A stretch of DNA of 64,000 nt, taken from Lathyrus oleraceus. Taxonomy: Eukaryota > Streptophyta > Magnoliopsida > Fabales > Fabaceae. Below, in pieces: positions 1 through 13,429 of the stretch. The position numbers and the translations under genes were made by a program. Below the pieces are notes generated by a model. It searched no databases. It was not told the origin of the DNA and saw only the letters and a program-made list of their open reading frames with translations. The stretch's first letter is position 1, and each line of letters starts with the position of its first letter. Where the stretch lies: the NCBI RefSeq assembly GCF_024323335.1, contig NC_066582.1, positions 88,098,944 through 88,162,943 of the forward strand, read 5' to 3'.

Positions 1-3000
1 CTCTTTCATCTTTCATGATTTTGAGGTTAGACTTAATGCATTGGAAATCTTAATATGTCTAATTCAAATTTTATTTTGAGAAAAATTGCAAAATCTCAAA
101 AGAAATACATGTGATAATGCAAAACATTATAGGTCACTTTGGACCAAATGCATTGAAATATGAAAAAGTCCAGCTTAAAGTGCCCATAACTTCTTCATTA
201 AAAATCCAAATGATGCACACTTTAAGTCCAAATTGATTTCCTTGAAAATATCTACAACTTTCATGTTGAAGATTTTGTCATTTGGAGCTTACATCATTGA
301 GATAGAATGGCTTGAACATTGGCCAATTTTGGAAATTTCACATATGCATGTTTTGCACCCTACACTTCAAGTTCAGTTTTCATTAATTTCCAAGGCCCAA
401 ATGAAGTTTTGATCAACATGACATTTGTTCCTTATGCAATAAGCTTTCCAATCATTACTCATAAGGTTGCATTTTGATTTTGTACATGGCATTTTCGAAG
501 GCTTCAATGAAATAGTGCATTTTATGAAAATCATTCCAATTGCCATGCATGATCCATTAATACACAATCTGCACGTTCAATTCATATTTGGGGATGTATA
601 GCTTGCAATTCCAATTAGAATCGGGCCCTCCATGCGCCTGTACAGGCCCATGCATGGAGGCCCTCTTCTCCCATGCACACGATTTTGATGATGCTTGCAG
701 CTCCCTCCATCTATAAATACAAGGCTTTGGCTTCATAATTTCTCAACCTTAAGGCGCCCTACATGCTGTGCAACTGAAATCCCACATCCACACCAAAGGA
801 ACAATCTCAATTTTCTCTCAAATTTCAGATCTGAATTTTGATTTCCTCGATTGAAATTTCAGATCTAAAGTTCCTTAGCCTTCTTCTCCTTCATCCATAG
901 ATCATACTGCAAGCTTAAGCATCAAGAAATCGTGCACTCAAACTCTCCATTTCAGAGGTTTACTTCAGATTTTGATTTCTTCGAATCTCATTATACATTG
1001 CTTGTTTCTTGTTATTGTTGTGTTGTCTGAAGTTCTCTTCATAGAGGCAATCATTCTGAGCTTTGAATTGTTGAAATCAAGCAAGTTCACTTGAACACCA
1101 CAAAATTTCCATCTCTGATTTCTCTCAATCTAGAGATCTAGAGTGGAATTGAGTGGCACAAGAGTGATGTACATCACTCCACCTTTCGTTTGGTACCTGG
1201 ATCGAGCATTTTCATGCACATTTATTTCTCTGCAATTTCTGATCTCCGCCGGAGCTAGCCGGAGAAGATGGTGGCGCTGGCCACCGTCTGTTTTCCAGTT
1301 TTAATGTGGGTCGTTGGATCATGCTTCCAGATCTGATCAGATCCATTGGATGTTATGACTTTTTTTTATTGTTTGTGTTATTCATTTGACTGAGGTTCAT
1401 GGTGTGTGCTCATTCCATTGCCATTAGATCCTCCACGTCATTTAATGAAGTTCAAACCAACGAGTGTGGATTTTTGTTATTTCTGAATTAATCCATTTTA
1501 TTTTCTTAATTCCATTTTATTTCTAAAATTCATATCTCTCTCATTATTGGTCCAAAAATTATAGGACCAATTGCATTATTTATCTTTTAATTTCTATTTT
1601 CTAAAAATGATTTTTAATATTTTTTATTTCATCTTTTGGTATTTTTTAGTAATTTTCTCTTTTTTGGTTATTTTTAATTCATTTTAAATAGTTTTTGAGA
1701 TCCAAAAAATACAAAAATATTTTCTCAACCTCTTTGAATGATGATAGATCTATGAAAAATATTCTCATCAATTTATTAATTGATTTGAGATTTATTTGAG
1801 ATTTTAGTTCAATTAGGTTATTTTTATGCATTTTTAATTTATTTAAAATAGTTTCTGACTTTTAAAAATGCTGAAATTTTTTGTCAAACTTTGTTTGACC
1901 TTGTTGAACTTGGGATAATTCACTTGGACTTTTCAAAGTTGATTTGAAGTGAATTTGAAGTTTGACCTTTCTTTATTATTTTAATTCAAGTTTTATTTTA
2001 AATATTAAAAATGCCAAAAATATTTTATTTGTTTCTTGACTTCTAATCTTCATTTTGCTTCTGTTTTCTATTGTTTGACCTTGATCTTCTCTATCTTTTG
2101 TCATAGCTTGTTGATTATCTTATTCCATTTCATTTAATGCACTTTAATTCTTCATCTTCTTCTCCTTCTTCTTTTTTCTTTTTGATCAATGAGTTAAAGA
2201 TTGGTGGTTAGCATTGATTAGGGAGGTTTAATCTTCCTTGATTCAAATCTAATTCATCTTGATCATGGATCAAGTGAATGGCTTTGCATTAAGGATAGGT
2301 TGCTTCCTAAATCATGAAAGGACCTAAATCAATACAAGATCATTTCTCATCTTCTTTTTAGCATGGTTGTTGGAGTTTGATTCACTAATTAAAACCTCTA
2401 ACTTGTATTGTTGCCTACATTATTATTGACCGACCTCAGATAGTTGTGACTTCTACATAAGTCCAATTACGATTGCTTAACATAGCGCTAAATTTGCCTT
2501 ATGGCACACTAACTACTAACACTAACCATTAACCATTAACATTTAATTCTTGCTCTTTACATTTATGCAATTTACCATTCTTGTACATATTATTCATTTG
2601 CTTTTTTCCTTTGCTCACTTGAGCACATGTTTATGTTAATGCAATTTGCCTTTTGCTCACTTGAGCATATAATTGTGTATATATCATTGTGCTTGTGTTT
2701 TGTTTTGATTGTTGTGGACCAAATGCAAAGAAATGAACAAAATGGACTTAGACTTTAGGACTTCCCCTATGCAAATTTGGAGTCAAAGAGAAACTAGGCA
2801 TTGGGCCTTTAGAGTGCTATAAAAGTCAAAGAGCAACTAGGCATTGAGCCTTTAGAATGCTATAAATGCTAAAGAGAACTTTGGAAGGACCAATTTCTAA
2901 ACTCTTGCTTGTTCATTCTTGATTTGTTTGATAGAACTTTTTAATGTGTGTGTTCTTGTGCTAGGGATTCCAACATTGAGCCTAAGTGAGGAACCATTGC

Positions 3001-4105
3001 CATGAGCTTCTAAGAGAGAGAGATCTAAAAGCCATTGAGGAACTTTCCAAGAGCTTGTTTGATTATGTTGATTGCTTAAGCTTACACTTATTTTGCTTGC
3101 ATATTCCAAAGGATGGGAGCTACTTGGATCATCAATATGATCTCAAGAGAGGAACTCCATTTGTGGTCTTGTTTCTTATCCCTTATCTCTTGTATGATTA
3201 GGACTTTAGCCCTTCTTCTTCTTCCCTCCACTCTAACCCAAGCCAAAACTTTTGTGCAAACATTTAACATTTGTTTTCAAACATTAGAAACCTAAGCCTT
3301 ATGTTTTTGATTTTCCAACTTCTTTTCATAACACTTATTTTGAATTGAACTTTTAAGTCAACTTTGACCATACTTTGTAAATGCTTTTCATTGGTAAATA
3401 CCACTCATTCAAATACCTTTTTGTGGTTTCAATGGCCATTTTCGTAATCAAAATTTTTCACAACCTTTATCTATTAGGTTTGAGTTATCCTTGAGGTAGA
3501 TATAATACTCACCTATATCCTTAGTGATGGACAATGAGTCTTCCATGCTTATTATAGGGTTAACCCCTCACTAGCATGTTGAAGCTATCCTCACATGGTG
3601 GATTTGTGATTTTAGGTTGAGTTTTTCTCCCTTGGATAACAAAAGACCTTAAGGCTTTTGGACCAATCAATTCACCAACTCATTTTTGAGATTTTTACCC
3701 CGAACTACGAGGTTTTGATCCTAATGTTTTTTAAGATGGTACGTAGGCAATGGGTTTATCCATCCAAACACAAAATGTAAATAACTTGTATATTCTCTTC
3801 TCATCTCTTCAGTCATGTTTGCACAAACAAAATTTTCACAAAATACCAACCTTACAACAAATGTGAAAAGGGCTCCCTAGGAGTACCTAGGATGTTTTGG
3901 GTGCTTAAAACCTTCCCATTGCATAACCAACCCCCTTACCCCGATCTCTGACATTTTTACTAGTTTTTCATTTGATAAAACTTTTAGGTTTTTGTTCGCT
4001 TTCTAACAATTCCTTTGGATAAATAGAAGTGCGGTGGCGACTCGACTTGTATGGTTTACCTTAGATTTAGTCAATATCTCTAATGGTAACGAATACCCCG
4101 TTACA
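1..4105 (+). repeat. E3: LTR of a Ty3/gypsy (Ogre/Tat-like) element, 5' end outside window
   Basis: Long LTR in + orientation with no coding capacity. A TATA box lies at 712-719. A GC-rich hairpin is at 1267-1288. The U5 module shared with the other LTRs here runs from about 3690 to 4045: a 'gaactacgagg' block, 'gtacgtaggc', 'cctaggatgttttgggtgc', then TGGCGACTC at 4035-4043. The right end is placed at 4105 (...gttaca) because what follows is the 5' UTR of E2 in the other orientation. No PBS follows, so this is a solo LTR or the 3' LTR of an element lying to the left. The left end and target duplication are not visible. The right boundary could be off by a few bases. Confidence 0.75.
712..719 (+). 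promoter_or_regulatory. TATA box of LTR E3
   Basis: TATAAATA followed by a short pyrimidine/purine leader. It marks the likely U3/R boundary of the + strand LTR, with a transcript start expected about 25-35 bases downstream. No other good TATA match was seen in this LTR. Confidence 0.6.
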
Positions 4106-4901
4106 CTTATTATTTTGATGATGAATGGATGTATGAATGAATGATTGGTTTATTATTTCCATAGGTTTTTAGGCATATAAGTTCATGGTTTCGGGCCATT
4201 GTGACGAAGCATGGAGTTTAATAATGACTACTTAATAAACTGAGGTTCTCACTTTGTGTGATCTAGGGCTTATGAAAAATTGGGTGTAAGACATTTCCCC
4301 TAGAGTCATGGACTTCCTTGACTATCAGCCGTTTATGTCAATTTACTTTCCAATTGACTACTTTATCAAAGTAATATACTCTAAGTGAGATCTTCGTATC
4401 GACCCTTACGAGGAAGGAACCTCGGTGGCCTATACTACACGATCATCGGTCTAGGTTGGCTATAGTTAAAGGTTCTAAAAGGGGTCTTAGGGTCACTGAC
4501 TCTAGTAAAGGAAAAGATGCTTACGTTGAAAGCACGATGGTCATCAATCCCCTTAAGAGAATCTACCACTAAGTGAGGTTCTCGTATGACCCTAACAAGG
4601 AAGGTACCTCGCAGACCAATACTACTTAACCTCTCCTATCTCAAGAAAGCTCTCAGACTCGGGTAAAGAGTCTTTGACACAGGGTTTTCTTTGCAATCAT
4701 TATTACCTCCAAAATTCTTCGTCAGTGAGCCAAGGTTTCGGACCAACAGAAAAATAAAGAAAATATGTATAGGTTTGCAACAAAAGCAATATATACATAA
4801 AAAATAAATAACAAATAAATCTCCACGTATGTAAAAGAAAAACAACCCAAACTAGGCTAGACTTGCTTAGGAAAAACCGAGTCCTTAGCTGAGTCGCCAG
4901 C
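4106..4901 (-). other. E2: 5' UTR of a minus-strand Ogre/Tat-like element, cut by LTR E3
   Basis: Non-coding. On the minus strand it begins directly after LTR E2 with a primer-binding site and continues for about 0.8 kb without an ORF. It ends in 'catccattcatcatc'-type sequence like the leader of E4 just before its ORF1 (about 29340-29380 on the minus strand). It is cut off at 4105 by the opposite-strand LTR E3. The remaining body of E2 must lie left of E3, outside the window. Confidence 0.55.
4881..4899 (-). promoter_or_regulatory. Primer-binding site of E2
   Basis: On the minus strand TGGCGACTCAGCTAAGGAC starts two bases after the LTR end at 4902. It shares the first seven bases (TGGCGAC) with the PBS of E4. 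The TGGCGAC start fits the tRNA-Arg type primer that I recall being reported for Ogre elements. The tRNA identity was not verified here. Confidence 0.55.
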
Positions 4902-7420
4902 TGTCGCTATTGGGATTTCACGATAACGAAACCGGGAGTAAATAGATGCCAAAGGGAGGAAAGATCAGAAGAATAGCCACCGAATTTTATTTGTGAGCCT
5001 CTATCATAGAGGCGATGGGAAATAGTAGATAAAACCCTCAAAAGGTACATAGACGAGAAGCATTAAAAGGGAATAAGGAATCGGTCTTGCAACCAAGATT
5101 TGGGTTCGGAAATCGGTTACGCAAGTGGAAGGTATTAGCACCCCTCACGTCCATGGTACTCCATGGGAACCATTTGGGTTGTTTTATATACATGGGGATT
5201 TATCTATCATTGTTTTATTTTCAAAAAGAAATGTGTGTAAAAGAGGATGGGGTATTTTATTATTATAGTGCTTGCCAAGGATTGGGGCCCTTGTGCCTAT
5301 GTATCACTCATTCGGGGATGAGGAATCAGAGCTCTATAGTTCTGAGTAGAAAATGCTTGTGTGTTGGTTGATTTTACCTTTGAGAAAATGATTTTCAGGA
5401 TTAATGCACTAAGGCACAAAAATGAGTTTGATGAGTGGTATTATTTTTACCTTGAATAAGGGTTTTATGAAAAGAATATTTGTGATTATATTGTACTAAA
5501 GTCTATGGAAGGAGGTGATTATTCTAGACAACAAGTCAAGCGTATTGCATCCAAAATAATCAGAGTAAGGGTATGAATACTCCATTCTTACTCATTCTCC
5601 ACCACTTAAGGCTTGTGGCGCATAATAATAATCGTAATTTTATTGTATTTTTGAATTTGATTATGAAAATGCCACTTGACGTTGAATAAAGGGTTTGTTT
5701 ATTTGATTATGAAATTTGGGTAATGCAATATGCATGCAAAGTAACCAAACAAGCAAGTAAAGGGTCTCATTGTAAGGTAGCCCAAGAGAAAGTCTTGTGT
5801 GTGCAGAAGTGACCTAAGCTAAACAAAGGATAAGGGTATTACAAACATGTCCCCTAAGGTGGTGCCATGATGCCATTCTTACAACATGAATGTAAGTTAC
5901 GGATGAAAATCCAACATTCACAAAGTATCACAAAGGTAATGGGGAAAGGCCTCCAAGCAAAGGTCCTAGGATGAGATCCTCTAAGTCCAAATTGATTAAG
6001 AGTGGAGTGAATTTTTTGGTCTTATCATTTTATCATCTTTTTGTTGTTTTTAATGTATGATGACAATAAAATAAATAACAAGTAAATAAACATGCATGAT
6101 GAGTTTGTACAATGATGATGATAATGAGCACTTGAATGTAAATTACAAGGTAGTGGCATAAAAATAAATTAAAAGATAAATAATAACAACATCACAATAA
6201 CAATGGTTAGTAAAGATAAATGACATAAAATAAATAACAAGTTAATAATACCAAAATCACAATAACAAAGATTAATGATAAACAAAGTTAGTGAAGTGTA
6301 ATTAGTGATTAGTAATATGTGCAAAATGAATATTTTTAGGACTATATATCCATAGGTCAAAAACTCAAAATATAGCATATTAAGGGATAACTTAGCATTG
6401 ATGTAAAGTATTAAAGATGATTAATAATCATCTAACAATAGATTTGTAATAAAGAAAGTTATACCCTAAGTCCATCTATCAATACTTTGAAAAAAAATAG
6501 AGGATTATATCACTAAAAAAAACTATGATTTGTTTTCTTTCTTTTGTTTTTTACTTCTTTTCATTTAGCAATATAGTAAGAGAGTAAATAAATTAGCCTA
6601 ATGTAAATGATATATGGTTAGATAATAATGGACATAAACATAAAGTACATGAAATAAAATGAACAATAAAATAAATTGTGAGCAAATAAATAGCAAGGAA
6701 ATAAAGTGCAATAATATAAATATTAGAAGTTAGTAGTTAGTGGTTAGTGAAATAACAATAAGAAAATGGATTATCACATTAATATAAAGAACATGATTTC
6801 ATCTATGCATCAAATGACTCAAATATGGTTGAAATAGAGGCAACCTATCAATGCCTCAAAGTATCATGAATGATCTATTGATCAATCATTAATAGGTTTG
6901 AAACATTGAAGATTTAATCAAACTCTAAACAACCATGGTCATGATCTAATAGACCTAATCAACCAAAAAAATGTAACCACAAGTCAACAATATAAAATGA
7001 TAACAATAACAAAGTTTGACTAAAAATGGTGAACAAAAGATAGTAAGAGCAAAAAATCTCAAAAAAAAGTGTGTAAATCAAACTTAATCATTTTTTGCAA
7101 GCTTGACTCTAAACTCTCGCAAAAGACCAACCAAGAACAACCAATCATTTTTAATACAAAAACAGAACCAACATTTTTTAAAAGTTTAAGCTACAATCAT
7201 TACCCAAAAGTGTCTATGGTGGAAAGTTAGGGAAGGGGATGAGTTGTGAGTGTTAGAGAGTGGAAGGTTTTGAGGAAAAAAGTGAAATGGATAAAAAATT
7301 TATGGGAGGTGATTTTGGGAGAGACTGGTTTTTGTAGGTTTAAGGAATAGGGTTTGATTGATGTGAGGATAAAACTTTTGGGGGCTTTAAAGCATGGTAA
7401 ATGAGGGGGAAATAATGCCC

Positions 7421-7428
7421 TATTTATA
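7421..7428 (-). promoter_or_regulatory. TATA box of LTR E2
   Basis: Minus strand CTATAAATAGGG context, a near-consensus plant TATA box. About 0.5 kb of U3 lies to the right and 2.5 kb of R-U5 to the left. Confidence 0.65.
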
Positions 7429-7504
7429 GGGAAAGAAAGTGGGTATGTGGGTAAAAAGAAAGGATCAATTTGGGGTAAAAAAATGTTACTCATGTTGTTC
7501 TGTG

Positions 7505-7705
7505 CAGGCTAACCGGTTACCTGAATCATGTGACTGGTTACCTGGGCCAAAAATGGCCTGAGGAGCCTGCCTTTACATTGAGGTAAACAGTTACCTAAGT
7601 CATGTAACTGCTCACTTAGGCCAAAAATGGCCTGGAAGCTGTTTTTTAAAAGGTGATATAAATGGTTACCTGAATCAAGGTAACCGGTTACCTGGGCCAA
7701 AAAAT
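7505..7705 (-). repeat. Tandem repeats in U3 of LTR E2, upstream of its TATA box
   Basis: About three units of roughly 70 bp. Each carries versions of 'ggttacctgaatcatg' and 'gggccaaaaatggcc'. The palindromes GTAACCGGTTAC and GGCC-aaaaat-GGCC recur. The block lies about 80-280 bp upstream of the TATA box, where enhancer repeats are common in LTRs. A regulatory function is inferred, not shown. Confidence 0.7.
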
Positions 7706-7946
7706 GATTTTTTTTCTTATTTATTTTTATTTATTTATTTTGTTTTATTTCACATCATTCTCTTGAATTTTTATCTAAAAAAACCTCAATTTTTTTTTAG
7801 ATGTGAACACCATGTCTTGAGTTTGTGTAATATGTCTTTGCGTATGAATGTTTATGCAATTATGGTGATGGAACAAATGCATGTAAGTGTAACAGGGCCA
7901 TGGATCAGAAAGTCGTATGGGGTAGAGCGAATTTCGGGGTATGACA

Positions 7947-8182
7947 ACCATTACTGTACAAGTGGTTTATTTCCCACTTGCCGCAGTCTCCCATCTTCAC
8001 AGAAAAGAAGGATTGTCTAAGGTGGTCCCAAAGACTTATGTCTCTCACCAATGATAACATAGTTTGGTATTCTTCTGTTTACGATGATGGTGAGATTATT
8101 GATAGTTATGGGGAGTTCTCTAATGTTCCCCTTTTTGGTGCACAAGGAGGAATCAACTACAATTCGGCTTTGGCGAGACGTC
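7947..8182 (+). pseudogene. E1 ORF1 (Ogre/Tat-like accessory ORF), left part, interrupted by E4
   Basis: Homologous to the middle of E4 ORF1 (28615-28400, minus): both read CLRWSQRLMSLTND, then IVWY, GEFSNVPL and GINYN.ALAR. The N-terminal part is missing because E2 inserted at 7946. The reading frame runs to the E4 insertion site and resumes at 34920 with QLGF. Removing E4 and one copy of its target duplication restores A-R-R-Q-L-G-F. The function of ORF1 in Ogre elements is unknown. This copy is dead. Confidence 0.85.
8178..8182 (+). repeat. Target-site duplication of E4, left copy (ACGTC)
   Basis: ACGTC immediately before the left LTR end; an identical ACGTC lies at 34915-34919 after the right LTR end. 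Five bases is the usual length for Ty3/gypsy integrases. Confidence 0.95.
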
Positions 8183-11100
8183 TGTAGCGGTAAATTCATG
8201 ATCATTAAGTTATGGATAAGCTTAACGTCAATAAAACCAGAGTCGTCACCGCGCTTTTATTATTTCCAAAGGAAAAGGGAAAAGTACGAACAAAACCCAA
8301 AGATAAGAAGTTTTCAAATCAAAACTAATAAAATGCCAGAGATTACAGGTAAGGGAGTTGGTTACACAGAGGGAAGGTGTTAGCACCCAAAGTATCCTAG
8401 GTACTCCCCTTCTTTATGTGTGTATGTGTTTTCGGTATAAAATGATGTTTGAGAAAAATAGAGTTTGGAGATGAGAAAAGAATTCATTGATTATACTTTT
8501 GTGTTTGACAAGACCTTCGAACTTATGCCTACGTACCAATATAAAAATGAGGGATCAAAACCTCGTAGTTCGTGGTAACAATTTCAAAGTGAGTGAATTT
8601 CTTTTAACAAAAGATTAATTTTAAAGAGGAACAAAGGGCCTAAAAGAGTTTGCATGAGTCTTAGTTCTTTATGTCTTTTGAATTTTTAAGTCAATATGGT
8701 TAAGTTCATTTACAAGTTTGATTAAGAAAAGAGTGTAAAAATGCAATGGAATAAGGTCAAGGTTTCTAATTTGCAATAAAGTCTAAGTTTAAAAATCACA
8801 AGCAAAGAAGATTTTGAAAGGGGGGAGAGATTTGAAATTTAAGAAATGGGAGGAGATGAAGAGACTAATCCTAAGCAAAAATTTAAAAGTTAAGGATTGA
8901 AAAGAACTGACCAATGGGATGCAATCCAACAGACAAGAATGTCATATAGAAAACCCACTTTCCCTTTGGACTTTGAATCAAGCAGTAATCAGCAATCAAA
9001 TAGCAATATCAAGAGCAAGGCATCAAATAAAGATGGCCACATCCAAGCAAGCAACTCCTCAATCTTCTTCTTAATCTTCCCATGTATCAGATGACATACT
9101 CCTTGCTTAGCTCAAAATAAAGCATTAGACACAAGCTCCAAATAAAAGTTGCATCAAGACCATATATCAAATGAACTCCTGTGGATCCAAATACTTGCAT
9201 CAGATGAAAGCTCAAATCATGATAACTTGGTTTCAAAAATGTTAGCATTGGCCAAGTGCTTTTGCATAGGGAATGTTGTCTAATTCTAAATCCAAAAGCT
9301 CAGATCAAATCCAGCAGTCCACACAAACATTTTTTAAGGTTTTTGTTGTTTATTAAGTATTTTAAGGTCCTAAGACCACAAACACAAATAAGATACACAA
9401 ACAAATACATACAATCACAATATGTGGCTCAAATGAGCAAAGTGAAAATGGTATAAACATAAACAATTTAAATGATATGTAAATGGTAAATGACTTGAAA
9501 TTAAAGTGCACAAGGTAAATGAATTGAAATTAAAAGCAATAACAATAAAAGTTAGTCAAATGTTAGTTTATTAGATGTTAGTGGTGTTTTGCTTTTCAAT
9601 TGATTAAGTCATTCTTTGGAGAACGCTCAACCCTCTATTCACAAGCATGGATCCTTGAACCAAGACATCTTCCAAAGGAAAGAAAAAATTCCAAGTTTCC
9701 ACACAATACCATGAAAGGGGGGAACCTTACAATTCCACTTACTAGAATGTTATGCCTTTAGGGTTAAAATTTAGCTCTATGTTAAGCAATCGTAATTTGA
9801 CTTATATAGCAGTCTCAACTATCTGAGACCGGGCAGTAGAATTTTAGGTGCTAATTCATGTTAGAGATATGGTATAAGGAACCATACTCCTAAAACATAC
9901 CACACTCAAAAAGAAAAATGATCAAAGGATGGACCTAATCTCATCCATACTTGTATTGGTTTATCTAACATAAAGTTATTGATGAACCGATTAGCCTTAG
10001 GATATTGAGATAACATTGGTAAATGGAAGGGATGGAAAAGAACGGGATTGAATATGAAGAGGGATGGGAGATGAGAAAAACACAAATTGGTCATGGGAGG
10101 AATTTTATCAAATTAAAATCATCCATTTATTTTGGGAGATGAAATGTATATTTCATCAATCCCCTAAATCGAATGATTTTAATTCAACAAAAGTCAAATC
10201 AATCTTGACCAAGGCCCAAGCACATAGTCAATCATCAAAATTCAACAAAAATGGCTCAACACAATTTTAATTCAATTAATCAAATAAAAATCAAATTAAA
10301 AAGAATTAAATTTAAATTTAAATTGGCCAAAACCTAAAACCTCTTCAAAACACCAAATAAATAGCCAAGAGATTTATACTAGGTCAAAGAAGGTCAAAGG
10401 ACCTTGGAAAAAAAATTAATAATTTTTGAAAAGTCAGAAGTATTTTTAAACAATTAAAAATATGCACAAAAACAATTAAATCATGAAAAACATCAAAATT
10501 AATCCAAAAAATAATTTTAATTCAGAAAATGAAAGAGGAAAATATTTGAATTTTTTTTGTGAAAGTCCCATATTTTTTGGATTAAAAATAAAATTAATAT
10601 GAATTAATTAAAAGTAAGGGATTAAATAAAATAATCAGAAATTCAAAAAAAGGAGAGCCATATGATCTCCCTCATTAATTGAGATGGCATATCAGATGGT
10701 TAGAAACGCGCATTTCACCAATGCTTCAGTCAACTGCCCCACATGCGTGGTAATCAATTTGGATGGACGAGATAAGAAGCTATGGACCAGATCAAATGGT
10801 TGGAACATTTCCAACACACCACCAGAGCCCTAGCTCCGGTCATCTTCTCCGGTGAGGACCATCGGACTGGTCTAAGCTCAACTCAAAGGAAAATGAAAAG
10901 TGAATACACTAATTTAAAGGAAAAATGCTCAGGAGCACGAATCTGACCTCAATTTTGTCCAATTCCAAGTATATAAAAAGATACAGGGATTTGAATTTTG
11001 AGGACCATGAACTGAGTTGCTTTGATTTGATCTCAAAGCAACTCAATCTTCTTGCCTACATTGATAGGACTTCAGATAACCAAAAATTAACAAGAATTGT

Positions 11101-12913
11101 GAATAATTGAGGGAGAATCGAAGAGATGAAAATTCTAAAAATTCACCTTCAATGGAGCTTCAGATTGGTACGATCTTGCTTTCAATTATGCTTGGCCTTG
11201 CTTCAGATGCTTGTTAGAAGTGAAATGGATCAAGGAAAGGGATGGACTCTTGGAGTTTCAATCTCAAAACAGTTGGAGATTTGAAACTCGATTTTCAAAG
11301 AAAATCTTCAAGCTTATCCTTTAATGGTGAGGGTTTGGGATTTCTGATTCGAAGCTTTGGCATGAGGTCCTTATTTCTGAGCAATGAGGGTCTTATTTAT
11401 AGGCCATGAGATTGATTTTTGCACACTTCCAAATTTGGCAAATTTTGAAATTCTCCTTTGCATGGTTGCGTGCGCGTGTGCTAGGTCCATGAGATGATGT
11501 GATATAATTCATAATTGAATGTTAATCATGCTGAAACCATGTTAGAAGGCCATGAAAATGTGTATGAAAAATGGAAGTTGAAATTATCCAAATGGTCCTT
11601 TAACTTACACCCATGCGCAAGTCCTTCATACTTTGGCCAAATGAGATGATATTGGGCTTTTAGGAAAGGTGGGATCAAGGGGAACAACTTTCATGTTGAA
11701 CACTTATTCATTTAAAGCTTATATCATGATGAATGTCGAGGTGGAAATTTTGGAAATCAAACATATTTGAAAATTTTCTAAGTCCCAAGTCAAATGTTCA
11801 CTTCTTCCACCTTGAATAACATTTTCTATGGAGTTCAAATGAGAAACATTCCTTCATAAAAGTTGTATCTCTTTCAAAACTCTTCAATTTAGTCACAAAT
11901 TTTACCTCATTTGGATTTGGCACGAAGGAGTTATGTATTTTAGAAGTTGAGGAAAATCACTTGTTCAATGGTATTGGTCCAAAATGACCTATAATGTTTC
12001 CTCTTGGCACATGCATTTGCAAGTTGAATTTGAACTTCCTTCAAACATAAAAGTTGAAGTAGACATCTTGAATTTGATCACGCAATTTTAATGGCTTTCA
12101 TCTCATATAAATTGAGCAAGTTATGGTCTTGGGATGTTGACCTCCAAACTAGGGTTTAGACAAAATGACCTATAATCTTTCACCATAAAAAATGACTTTC
12201 CAAGCAAACCTAGCTCTTGACTTCAACATGAAAGTTGTTTGGAATGTCATTAAAGTAATGTTGCTCTTGGAATAATTTTCATATGACAAAAATTGTAGGA
12301 ATAAGGTCTACGGAACCCCAGTTTTGACCAGTTGACTTTCTTTGGTCAACCACCATGAACCACCTTGCTAGCTTGACATTCTCTTAAGTTTTGGGAATCA
12401 TGGAGGATCATATATGCGTAAGATGATGTAATGTGAAGTATACTTTGAAATATTTGATCAATTGTTAAAGAAACTTGTTGAAGAAGTCACACAAGATACC
12501 CAGATGAATTAGGGTTTCCAAGACAAACCAACTCCAATATCATGATGATTTCTTGATTAAAATAACATGTGAAGATCATGGGGATCCATATATGATGCTT
12601 AGAGCCATTGTGGATCATTTCTTGATGGAGCTCCTTACATTGAGGGTCTTAAACCCTAGATGTGAGCTTGATAGAGCATATGTGAGCATACACACTACCT
12701 AAAAAAGAGTTAAACTATACATTGACATTTTTTTTATATTTTGGTTAGTAAATAAAGAAAAATGAAGTATGATACAATAAATTGTGCTTGGTGATCTCTC
12801 CCAATGTAAACCCAATGGATGAGGGGTAAGGAGGATGCCAAGGTGTGATCTCAATGTTAATGCATATGATGAGATTGCATGAGGGATCTTAGGATCAAAA
12901 TTGGGGTCTTACA
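8183..12913 (-). repeat. E4: 3' LTR (4.73 kb)
   Basis: Direct repeat of 30165-34914. On the minus strand it begins TGTAAGACCCCAA at 12913 and ends ...CGCTACA at 8183. Shared landmarks with the other copy include 'gagattacaggtaaggg', 'gtgttagcacccaaagt', the TATA box and the 'ctccggtcatcttct' region. Non-coding. Confidence 0.93.
11394..11401 (-). promoter_or_regulatory. TATA box of the E4 3' LTR
   Basis: Minus strand CTATAAATAAG context, conserved in the 5' LTR at 33402-33409. U3 lies to the right (about 1.5 kb) and R-U5 to the left (about 3.2 kb). Confidence 0.55.
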
Positions 12914-13429
12914 GCTGCCATTATTTAAGGACATTCTAGATGAGGAGATGAAGGTTAAAATCTTCGTATCGACTCAGTAGAATAGACTTAAATAACAACA
13001 ATAGAAACAATTTTTGGTTCCTAAGAGACCTCATGATGCATATGAAATGTTAAAAATAATCTTTGTGGGCAAAATGTTGCCACAAAGGAAAAGAATCCAG
13101 AGAGACTGAAAATCCATAGGAGCATAATGCATTCCTTTAAGGAAAACTCGCTGGGGAGGTAGAGAATCTGGGGGATAAAAAGTTGTACGTAGGCCAGGCT
13201 ACGACTTAAAATTGCGGTAGGGATACGAGGGATTCCATGAAAATAAATCAGTGGAAGGACTCAGTCGGGGATAAAGGAAAAATCTCCAGGGGAAACGGGT
13301 AAATCAGGACAGACTGAAATACTCAATCCGTATAGGGGATGGAGATTTCATTAAGGAAATACACACTCGAACTCACTGGGGAAGCATAAAACTTCAACAC
13401 AGGAGTACCAGAAATATGTCATTTATTAC

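Larger units (their letters stand above)
4902..7946 (-). repeat. E2: 5' LTR (3.0 kb), minus strand
   Basis: Begins on the minus strand at 7946 with TGTCATACCCCGAAATTCG and ends at 4902 with ...ATAGCGACA, giving canonical TG...CA ends. A strong TATA box is at 7421-7428 with a tandem repeat block just upstream (7505-7705). The U5 side contains the shared 'ggtgctaatacctt' block near 5120-5140. To the right the sequence passes directly into E1 ORF1, so E2 inserted in E1. The only visible flank of its target duplication is accat at 7947-7951. There is no coding capacity; ORFs read across it are chance. Confidence 0.75.
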
